A stretch of 64,000 nt of DNA from Ixodes scapularis (Eukaryota > Arthropoda > Arachnida > Ixodida > Ixodidae), in the NCBI RefSeq assembly GCF_016920785.2, contig NW_024609857.1, forward strand, positions 128,891,094-128,955,093. Direction: 5' to 3'. Shown here one piece after another: positions 44,659 to 53,908 of the stretch. Below the pieces are notes generated by a model. The model was not told where the DNA came from, made no database searches, and saw nothing but the letters and a program-made list of their open reading frames with translations. How positions within the stretch are numbered: the stretch's first letter is position 1; every line of letters starts with the position of its first letter. A program made the translations under genes and the position numbers.

Positions 44659-47600
44659 TTCCCCCCCTTTTCTATCAACGCACTCCCACTGATGTCCTTA
44701 CGCTCATATTGTAGTGCTGAGACGAGATATGGTTATGAAACGTTTATTTGAACAATATTGAATTGTAACATATACAAAATATTATTAAGCAGTAGGTTTC
44801 ACTTTCTTGTGAAACGTCCGCAAAGAAAGGCAGTCCCTGCGCAGCTGAGGCGTCAGTGACACAACGCGCATATAAAGAATTTTTATTCTTTCTAAACCAG
44901 AAAAGCATACGACACATATGCCATCTTTAACAGCCCAGAATATTTTAAAATATTGCCTCAACGTGACTCTGCTAGTATGGAAAATATAGTATACATGCAG
45001 GGCAAACGCATGGGTGCACCTACACATGGCGAAAGCTGTCATATGGCGTCTGCAACGTTCATGCAGAGGACGAAAAACGCCGCCCAATACACAACGTAAT
45101 AGCAACGCTTAAAAGCGCGAGGATATACCGCAGATTAAAAATACGAGAAACAGCAAGTTACAATCTTTAATAATTATTGAAGATAAACGCTATGACATGC
45201 CATTTTTTTTTCTTCTGAGCATTCAAATGTACAGTTGATAATCTTACTTTCTGGCGATTGATAGAAACATGTAATAGAAACAACAAGATAACACGCATGC
45301 ATTATGTCATGCTCAACAAACATACAAACTAATGGATATGTTATGTGGTGGTAAAAATATTTTTATGACTAGATTACTAAAAATGTGTAGCACGTGGGAG
45401 ATATAGTACTTTTCACCAATTGTGAAAAGTCTAAAGCAAAATTCTACGCAATTTTGTCGCGAACTGTTCGATGACTGACTGCGTCGCGGCGTCTGTTATG
45501 GTTGTTTTTTTTCGTTGCGCGCACTAGGGGGAGGGAACTTTGGCGTCGGTGTTTTATGCCGTCGAAAAAGAATCGGGCCAACTTTGCGCCCCCCCCACCC
45601 CCCGCCCGCTAGATGATTAAAGGGGGCGGCCGCCCCCCCTGCCTTCCCTGCCCCCCCTGTGCGCACGCCTATGGTCGCGTGGAAAGAGGGCCAGCAAACG
45701 GGAGAGCAATGACGCCTGCCCGATTGACGCTTTCGTCTTTTCGTCACCTTATCGCAGTTCGCAATTCAAACGCGGCTATCGAACGGTTGGAAACCCTCTC
45801 AAATCTAGGCACACTATGAGCTGTTTCTCGCATGGCCTGTCTAACATCACGGCGCTAACATCGGGAGAAAAAACGTCTCTTTTGTCAGCTCCGCGCCGAC
45901 CGTGCGTATTGAATATTCGAGTGACCGAATACTAGGAATTCGATTCGCGAATCGAATTATTCAGGAACTTGCTATTCGATTCGAATTCATATATTCGAGT
46001 ATTCGCACACCCCTACTTCAAAGGCCTTCAGACCCATGGCCTTTAAAACATCTGCGAACCAGCGCATGCAGAGTGGTATGCGAAGAGTCTGGTTCGCGAG
46101 CTATTTTGTCAAACGCCCAAAGTCCTTCGATGTAAATACCATTTGAAATGCCTGCAAAGCGGGGTGTAATATTCACCTAGCTAATTAACATGCAAAAATC
46201 TGAATTCCAGCGGTTGAAACACTTATGCCGCCGATTCACCGACCTCTCGCACGATCGACTTGTGCCGTCTGGATTGACAGGGAGGTCCATCGGCAGAATA
46301 GCCTCCACCGATAGCTTTCGGGATTTGTAGCCTAATTATAAAGGTAAAAGTGACAAACACTTTTAGAAAGGTATGGAAGCATGTCAGTGACGGCCTAGCC
46401 CAACATCTTTTGCAGCAGGAAAACAAAGTCCCGCTCCTCGAAGTGCTTGCGGCACATAACGGCCGACATTGTCGGTGCCTTTACCATCCTTAGTTTAATT
46501 GTCCATGTTCTCTTTAACATCGATATATTCGGGTGGTGAAACCTGATACTGGCTTCTTTTCAGGATCTGCATTGCAGCACTAATCAGTAGGTCAGCATGA
46601 TCGCAAACCAGGAAACGGGGTTAGGGAAGCGTGCCGGATGCGAGATCGCGAAGCGGAGCACTTCCCCTGACGTCACAATAGACCTCACCCAATCAGGGCG
46701 CGGCGACCGCAGCGACGCTTGTGTTCGCTTTCGGGGCTAATAGGGACCTCACAATGTCACATGGCATCATGACGTTGGGTGACTCAGTGAGGTTACAGTG
46801 TCCCATGACTCCAACAATGCCTAGGAGCAGTTTGAAAACTCACACTTTACAGGGAGGGCCCGTAACCGATGCGATGGGTTAGCTAAGTTGATCTTGAAGC
46901 CATACTCTTTCATGAAACATTCAGTTGCATAGAGGTTTTAAAATTCGGTACAACTTCCATTCATTGTAGATTCTGGCAATGTTCTCTCATGCTTGCCGGG
47001 CTACGACCTCCATTGCCTTTCTCCGTCGAGCAGAGTTTTCTTCCGGACATTTTGTGATTGTTGCCACGTTTGAATGTTGTCGTGCAAGACATACTCCCCT
47101 CCAGTCGATTGCATTCGCTCGCCGATTTCCTTCCCAGTGTTTTGCTCCTTGCACTTGTCGGTATGGCTCGTCTTGCAAAGATGGCTCTGCTCTTCTCTTT
47201 CGCAGCTGAGGCGCCGCCGCTGCCTTACTTCGTGAGGCGCTCTCGGAACCACCTCCTCCCCGTGTACGTCCACTCGGAGATCCGAGGTCCCCGGTTCATC
47301 ACGAGGGTGAGGAACGTCGAGGGCGACTTGTGGGTAAGTGAAGGCAACCTGCTCGGGGGGTCCTCGCCACGTCTGTTGGCTCTTGCGCTTCCGCCGCTTT
47401 CTCGTGTTTGGTCTCGACGCGTGGCAAAACAGTGCCACAGAAGCTTTGGCTGCAGCAGGAAGGTGAAGTTATTGCCAAAACAGGGATAGCGGTCATGACA
47501 GCAGGGTTGGAAAAGACACTTCATATATGTACTCAATAGGGTACAGTTATTCATTCTAAAATGTATACTTTTTGAAAATTCACCGGGGTTGAAGTACAAT

Positions 47601-48874
47601 TATTTCTAAGGTACTCTTTCCCCGAACAAGTCTTTTTGTCTTTTTTATATTGAATAAGAAAATTTTTTATAACAGTTATTGTCTGTCGTGTTACTAAAGC
47701 CCTGTATTCACTGACGGGACAAGAAACACATGGCGTCTCTATCGAATGCCCAGCCTCCAGCATGCGCTCATCGCCTTTTGTCAAGACTTTGCTGCGCATG
47801 CTCGCCCAAAGCTCGCTACTACAAGATGCAGAAGTCTTATTGAATGTACCATGAAACTTGCGCTTGAAGTGGGACACTAAAAGAACCTTCCTGCTGTTCG
47901 TAGCCTGTCGTTGACTCTAGCAACGTTCTGACTGGAAGGAATTGCAAGGGACTCCAGAAAACCTTCCCTGTGAAAATTTTAAACATTTTGAACTATTGTA
48001 AAACCCTTTATTTTTACGGCCCCTATATTTCGCGAATCGGTCACAGAGCACATAATTTTGGCCATTAAATTTTGCAAATTCCAGACTCCTGCATTGAAAC
48101 CCTTAAGGACGAAAATTTTCGCGGGCCTTTACATACCGCAAATTTTTCAATTCGCTTTCGCGAAAATTAAGGGCCCGCGAACATTACCCAATAAAATACA
48201 GTTCGTGTGTTGTTTTATTATAAATTAGTATCTCTACTTGTGAGAATGTTAGGGGTGCACAAATAGGAGTTTGAATCGAATAGCGTTGCATAATTCATAG
48301 CTTTTGCAGTGAAAAGGAAAGACACAACGTGCCGGCTGTCCATACAACGTTGAAGCTATTAATGACACTGCGCTATTCGATTGGAACCACTATTCACACA
48401 CCCCTAACCAAGACACTTCATACAACTATGTTTCATCCCTGATGTCTCGCACCAAAAACAGACATATCAGACCAGAAGTAGCCACACATGTGGCAGTGCA
48501 CCTGCGAACTGTAGCTAGCAACATAAACTTGCCGTACAACCTCGAACGAACTCGCACCCCCGATCTATCGCCCACCCGATATTTCACGTCGTTCGTCTTT
48601 CTGCCACGGGTGACTGTTTGTTCTTCTCAGTGTGTCACCAGGTATAACTTTGTGCCCATCTTCTTGCAGCAGTGAGGGTTTGGGGGTGAGTCTGGCTGAG
48701 CGTCCCCTTCCCTGTCGTTATTTCCAGGCCCTGCACAACGACCTGAAGAAGCACTTGGAAGGGCTCTGTGGGAAAGAGGTCTTGTCCCAAGTCCACGAAC
48801 TGGGCAGTTATGTCGGCTTCAAAGGGTGCCTCGAGGAAGAGGTAAAGGAGTGGCTCTACAGTAAGGGGTTCTAG
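41623..48874 (+). CDS. MRPL49: MRPL49, mitochondrial large-ribosomal-subunit protein (3 exons seen, N terminus missing)
   Basis: Exons are 41623-41827, 47206-47333 and 48728-48874; splicing keeps the frame (phases 1, then 0). Exon A encodes QVEEVQGHWHFVERLLPLR and PSGWRPPL. Exon B encodes LPYFVRRSRNHLLPVYVHSE and VRNVEGDLW. Exon C encodes DLKKHLEGLCGKEVLSQVHE and ends EEVKEWLYSKGF-stop. These follow animal MRPL49 from the ERLLP motif to the C-terminal GF, so the protein should join the large subunit of the mitochondrial ribosome. Exon B and C junctions are canonical (GTAAGT donor at 47334; CAG acceptors). The donor after exon A reads GTCAGT, which is unusual. The first exon with the start codon and mitochondrial targeting peptide was not found; it must lie upstream of 41623. 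The 5.4-kb intron between A and B holds a MITE and a nested hAT pair. Confidence 0.9.
42030..42375. mobile_element. TACAG-ended MITE in an MRPL49 intron
   Basis: It starts TACAGCGTGTCCC and ends GGGACAACCTGTA, with A/T runs just inside. TA at the termini fits a Tc1/mariner-type duplication. The interior is related to the cluster at 40325-41090. No ORF. Confidence 0.55.
42376..43827. other. MRPL49 intron sequence, nothing recognised
   Basis: Frames at 42600-42898 and 43385-43744 (the latter with a hydrophobic stretch FQITVLLLCIVLAVQYI) have no family I recognise. CACGACAGGACAA near 43331 looks repeat-like. Confidence 0.35.
43836..46015. mobile_element. hAT-like element, outer, with 8-bp target duplication
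   Basis: It starts TAGGGGTGTGCGAATA and ends TATTCGCACACCCCTA. CTTCAAAG flanks both sides exactly (43828-43835 and 46016-46023). Subterminal regions are full of TCGAATA and ATTCGATTC motifs. It contains a second element (44559-45673). No intact transposase. A small relative sits at 48250-48406. Confidence 0.85.
44559..45673. mobile_element. hAT-like element, inner, nested in the outer one
   Basis: The ends read CATAGGCGGTGCGCAGG on the left and, from the right in reverse complement, CATAGGCGTGCGCACAGG. GTCGCGTG is duplicated exactly on both sides (44551-44558 and 45674-45681). It contains a C-run of about 35 near 44624-44658 and further C tracts near the right end. A 106-codon minus frame (44785-45105) shows no motif I recognise. 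Confidence 0.8.
46024..47205. other. MRPL49 intron sequence, nothing recognised
   Basis: No gene or TIR pair found. Confidence 0.35.
48250..48406. mobile_element. Short MITE related to the 43836-46015 hAT-like element
   Basis: The termini TAGGGGTGCACAAATAG and CTATTCACACACCCCTA are inverted copies, and TCGAATAG/CTATTCGAT lie just inside. It lies in the last MRPL49 intron. No clean 8-bp duplication remains. Confidence 0.6.
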
Positions 48875-49016
48875 TCTAGCCGTGCCAAGGTCCGGATGGG
48901 ACCTGGTTGTGCCGTCTGCTTGGATTGCGGTGCTGCGTTGGCCCCTTCTCTTTTTTTTTTTTTCTTGTATTGTTTGTAGAAGGCTCTTGTACTGTCACCT
49001 AGGTCTCTGAGAGAGA

Positions 49017-49022
49017 AATAAA
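49017..49022 (+). promoter_or_regulatory. Poly(A) signal of MRPL49
   Basis: AATAAA about 140 bp after the stop codon, followed by a T-rich stretch. Confidence 0.75.
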
Positions 49023-50034
49023 GCCTAATGGTGATGAAATCAGTGTCGTGACATTCTTTTTTTTTTTATTTCCTTCACTTTTGCTTGCTTGCCTCAGTTT
49101 TTTTTTTTAATAGACCTGTATCATTATTCTTTAGGAGGCACAGATGCGATATGCCTACGACACTTGGTTTGGGGTCTTCTCAATTTTGGGGTTTTGTTTT
49201 CTTAAAAGAAAGAATGCAGTGCAGAGTTAAATGCTCTTAAAATTTGTTGGGAAACTGCACTTGATACTGCTGGGTATTTTTTCTTAGACTTTCATTTATT
49301 TTAAACTGAAGGATCGGATGATAGTATTTAATCAGGAAGCAACAATATACACCAACTCAACTGTCCTACGTCACGCCGCGGTGGTGGCGCGCCGGACGCA
49401 CTTCCGGTCTGGGGCGGTGGGCAGAAGTCGTCGTGCCAGACATGCATTCCTGTGTTCCTTTGGAAGAAACGAGACAAAAATCCTGCCTTCTCGTCAAAAT
49501 GCTGCGATGGGGGCTTTACAAAGAGAGTCTGGGAAGGTTTGAAGATCAGTTTTCATGTGTTTTTGCACCCTCCGTTCGTCCGAGAACGTCGATAGCAGCC
49601 GTGAAAAGGGCAAACCTGACGCTGTCGAACTACGATTGCGTGTGCGGGCCACAATTTGTGGTCACCAGATGTATTTGCTTTGTTCCAACATGACCGAGAG
49701 AAAACCCCCAAGTTGTCTGGACCACCCACGGATTCAGTGCGTCTTCAAATTCACACGGCCGCCTGATCGTTCGAACTTTCGTCTGCTCTTTCAAAGTTGT
49801 CTGCTTTTTGTCGTCTGCTCGTTCAAACAAAAGCGGCCCTTAGACCAAACTTTGACCCGGTGATTGCAATAAGAAGTAATTGCAGGCCTCAAAAGACTTA
49901 AGTAGGCTCGGTGTAAGCAGTAGATACAAGATGTTGATCATTGGTACCGGTGGCCATCACCTACTTGTTACGCTTTGTCTGTTCCCGCTTCCGATTTTCA
50001 GTATCGACGTCGATCATCGCCGCTACCTTCTACA
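49023..50034. other. No recognisable gene
   Basis: Downstream of MRPL49. A segment at 49760-49830 (TCGTCTGCTCTTTCAAAG) recurs near 50350 and so belongs to a repeat. Confidence 0.35.
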
Positions 50035-50775
50035 CTTTTGCAGCACGAGGGTCGTCGCGACCGAAAATAGCTAGAAGAGTCTCATCATGGTTTTGTACGT
50101 CCATTCTGCGGCGGTCATGCAAATACATCGCCGCACGTCAAATTATTTATGCAAAGTTTAGCAGCGTAATGAGCCTTGATGATTTCGCTCAGGCGATTAA
50201 AGTGGTAAGACATTGCGATGAGGACGTAGAATCGACAACTCCAACGCGAAAAAGAGTATGCAGACTCACACAGACGCCGACAACGTGACATTCGAATGGT
50301 TTGTTGACGCGGGACGCGGTGCTTGCCCGTACTCCATTGCGCGTGCGTTCCAACTGTCGTCTGCTCTTTCAAAACTTGGCTGCTTTTTGTCGTCAGTTCG
50401 TTCAAACGACAGCGGCTCGTAAACGTAAGCGGCTCGTTCAAACGACAGCGGCTCGCTCGGACACTTTTGCAGTCCGAGCGACGTCGCGACTGAAAATAGC
50501 GAGCAGAATCTCGACGTGGGAGTCAGGCTTTAGCGCCCATTCTGCGGCGTCCACGTGAAATGAATCGCCGCAAGTCACATTATTCACGCAAAGTTTTGCC
50601 TCGATAGTTTTGCTGAAGCCGCTCAAGTAGTCAGACATTGTTAGGAGGACGTAGAATCAACAATTCCAACGCGAAAAAGAGCACGGGGACTCCCACCGAC
50701 GCCGACAACAACGCAATTCAATGGTTTGTTTATGGGCGACGGCGGGCTTCTTGCCCACCATCCACGGCGCATGCG
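50035..50775. repeat. Diverged direct duplication, about 310-bp units
   Basis: 50035-50350 and 50464-50775 share, in order, CATTCTGCGGCG, ATCGCCGCA, GCAAAGTTT, GAGGACGTAGAATC, TCCAACGCGAAAAAGAG and AATGGTTTGTT. A spacer of about 110 bp with AAACGACAGCGGCTCG repeats separates them. Confidence 0.7.
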
Positions 50776-52076
50776 CGGCGCCGGTGACGTCCGCTAGGGG
50801 CGCTCCGGTTTGTTTGTAAACATGAGTTGGTGTATATGCTCGATCTTTACCACTAAATTGATAACGATGCTCATATGGCCTTCACGTTTCACATATGAGC
50901 ATCAATGTCTGTACCATAATTTACATCTACGAGCACCTTATAGTCCGTTGCACATCAAGAAAAGCGGGACGAGCTTTTCCCAGAAAGCTTTCTGCTCTCT
51001 GCACTTTAGCAGAGCTAATGCTGGAGAGGAAGAAACCAATAATTGTGGCAGACAGGGTGCTTTGTGGGAGGTTCTTGTCCTGCTCCTGCGACAGACCATA
51101 GTATTCCTTTTCTGATTGCTGCATTAATGCCTTGCCCTTGTTCACTGATAAGGCACTTCTTCTGCACAAAGAAGGTGACTTGTGTGGGCTGTCCCACTTT
51201 TCAAGCGGGTACTATTCGTTGCTTTTTGCATGGGTGCACCATGGTCACTTCAGATGTATTTGAGGGACGGAGTGTGAGTACTTGCACGGGGCGTGAACGC
51301 ATATCTCATTTTGCAGCGTAGTAGTGTTGTCCCAACACTACAATGGACTCCATATTCCCCCTAGAATATAAGAATTTTCAGTTGGTGCACTGTTAAAGGG
51401 GGTGTGCATGGCAAAGAAAAGATGTGGCTCTTGTGGCATCTTGGTGGTGGTTAGCATGTTTTTTTGGAATGATGGAAGCTGGGAAGTGTGTTCGCACATT
51501 TTTAAGTGTATTCACACATTTTTCGCAGTATCGGCTGGTTGCCTTTCACTGTTCCAAAGCTTTTGTGTGGTATATTAAATATTCTGGCCATTACGATAGA
51601 CAACAGCCAGATAGCCAAGCTGGCTATTATTTTTATAAGTGATTGCGGCCAACTCTAAACTGATGACTTTGGTGTTGGTCCCTTACTCTAAAAGAACACT
51701 AAAGACAATTCTAATGGCTTCTATTCAGATGGTTCTCAACTTTGTGGCAGTAGAATTTTGTGACTTTATGTATAAATGCTAGAGCAGCATTTTGTATCCA
51801 TAAAGAAGTAAGCCGTGAAGCTTATATTACTCTTGTTTGAAGAGGAAAGAAAATAAGAGATTTCAAGAGTTATGCCATAGCAGTATAAGCACTGAAAGCA
51901 TTTTGGAAAGCTGTTTGACAACGAAGCATGTACGATGGCCTTTGGGATCCTTGCAAAGACTGAACTGATTTAACCCACTTTCAATGAATCTTAAAAATCT
52001 ATTTCGTATGCTTCAACATTGTAATTTTGGGTGAAAGTATGGTTGAGTGGTGCATTTTTCTGGTGAAAATGTTGAA
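50776..52076. other. No recognisable gene
   Basis: It includes another copy of the ACTTTAGCAGAGCTAATGCT family at 51001-51024. Frames are short and motif-less. Confidence 0.35.
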
Positions 52077-52568
52077 TTAAAGGGGCCATGTAACAACTTT
52101 TTGACTGGTTTTTAATTTGCACTGAACCTGAGCGCACTGAACGTAGTAACTTAAGGAAACTTTTCTTTTCTCGAATTTTGCTTTATTTTAGAAGTTATAG
52201 GCAAATTAAAATTACAAAAACAAGTAAAAAATAATCTCCTTCATGACGTTGGTCGTGGCTTGAGTGGCCGTGAACTAGAGGAGGGGTATTGAGCTCGGTG
52301 AGCGCTCACAGCTGCCGCACTCCGTGTCGAGGGCTCAAAAGGGCGCCATTAAAGCATGTTCTGGATAGGCTGTATGAAGCGGGTGGCCAGGGCAGCTCGC
52401 ATTGCATTTGCTGCGCGATTAAAGACTAATTTGGCATGACACTTCATTGGCCACAAACGACAGCAAACACGTGGTAAAGATCAGTTCAGAACGGGAGCCA
52501 CTTCGCGCTGCCATACCGCCAAATGGCCAAATCGCCAGCCAAACAAATGCGTTCCGAGCCTTCGGAAC

Positions 52569-52738
52569 TGATGGGAACTGAGACTAGACGACGACGACAA
52601 CACACACTCGTCTGGAGCCGAGCGCGCGAGCGGCGGTTCGGCATCCGCCATCATGAAGTAAAGACGTTTACTGTCCTGGCTCTTCAGTTCTTAGTAGAAC
52701 ATATCGCCACACCGGCGATTCGGTAGTACTTTACCACA
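52569..52738 (+). repeat. 5' LTR
   Basis: 170 bp, TG...CA, identical by eye to the 3' LTR. It contains CATCATGAAGTAAAGACG and a GACGACGACGAC stretch. Confidence 0.95.
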
Positions 52739-53908
52739 TTGGCGACGAGGAACACGGACACCCACGCTGGAAACGGTCCCCTGATCGGCGGGTCACCACC
52801 GGTCATCTCAGCAAGGATGGCGTACAACGTTCCGCCCTTCAACGAGGCTACAGACAGGTGGGACTCTTATTTCATTAGAGTCGAAGCCTACTTCGAGGGG
52901 AATAAGATCACGTCGGCGCCTCAGAAGCGTGCGCTTCTAGTCTCTGCGTTAGGAACCAAAGCTATTCGGGTGTTGTCGGCAAGTTGCGCGCCATTACAAG
53001 TATCCGAGCTGAGCTACGACGAAACTGTCAAGCACCTTGATAACTACTTCACGCCGAAGCCAAATGAGATAGCGGAGAGCTTCCGTTTCTTCAGCCGCCG
53101 ACAAGGAGAAAATGAGACAGTTCACGATTTCCTGGTGGAGCTGCGGCGCATCGCGGATAAATGCAACTTTGGGTCGATGCTCGACCGCATGCTACGGGAC
53201 CGGCTAGTGTGTGGGCTGCGTAAGGAGAAGCTACAGCAGACTCTCTTGGCACGCCGGGACCTGACGCTGGAGTCGGCGGTGGACATGGCAGTTGCTGCAG
53301 AAGCAGCGACAAAAGATGCCACACAAATGGTGAAGCCAGAGGGAGAACTCCAGAAGATAACCGCGAGAGGGACCAAGACCTCTCAAACCCGAAGTCGTGG
53401 CAGGATCCAAGAGAAGGTGATAGCATCGGAGGCCTGCTACCGTTGCGGGAGAACTTCACACCTCCCTAAGGACTGCGGGTTTCGGAAGAAGACTTGTTTT
53501 CGATGTGGGAAGATTGGACATGTTGCCCAGCGTTGCACTTCACGCGAGACTACGTCGCGTGCAGGGGCCAACGCCTTTGCTGGAACAGAATCTGATGACG
53601 ACTGTGGCATTGACAGCCTTTTTCCACGACCGCAGCGAGAGGACACGTTGAACCTAATTGCGCCGGTCCGACGGTTGTTCACGTGGGGGGGTGTTGACCT
53701 ACTCATGGAACTGGACACCGGCTCCCCGGTCTGCGTCATTCCAAAAAGGGTATATGAAGAAAACAAAGCAAGGTGGCCTCGGTTGCAAGAAACCACGTTA
53801 AGTCTGTCATGCTACCTCGGTAGGGTGCCAATCATCGGGAAGTTGAGCTTGACGGTCAGTTATGAAGGACGTAAAAAAAAAAGCCGAGTTAACGGTTTTG
53901 GGATGTAA
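52739..53908 (+). CDS. Gag plus N-terminal part of protease (Ty3/Gypsy)
   Basis: The first good ATG is at 52818 (MAYNVPPFNEATD...); the frame is open from 52739 through a TTG. Capsid-like sequence (WDSYFIRVEAYFEGNKI, then FRFFSRRQGENETVHDFLVE) is followed by two CCHC zinc knuckles, CYRCGRTSHLPKDC and CFRCGKIGHVAQRC (about residues 211-242 from the ATG). The aspartic protease active site DTGSPVCVI follows. The frame ends shortly after a run of ten A (53873-53882), inside the protease domain. Gag packages the element's RNA, and the protease processes the polyprotein. The pol frame lies +1 relative to this one and overlaps it by 47 bp. Confidence 0.9.
   Translation: MATRNTDTHAGNGPLIGGSPPVISARMAYNVPPFNEATDRWDSYFIRVEAYFEGNKITSAPQKRALLVSALGTKAIRVLSASCAPLQVSELSYDETVKHLDNYFTPKPNEIAESFRFFSRRQGENETVHDFLVELRRIADKCNFGSMLDRMLRDRLVCGLRKEKLQQTLLARRDLTLESAVDMAVAAEAATKDATQMVKPEGELQKITARGTKTSQTRSRGRIQEKVIASEACYRCGRTSHLPKDCGFRKKTCFRCGKIGHVAQRCTSRETTSRAGANAFAGTESDDDCGIDSLFPRPQREDTLNLIAPVRRLFTWGGVDLLMELDTGSPVCVIPKRVYEENKARWPRLQETTLSLSCYLGRVPIIGKLSLTVSYEGRKKKSRVNGFGM

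Noticed and set aside
44526..44714. Poly-proline frame
   Set aside because: Results from the C homopolymer in the inner hAT-like element.
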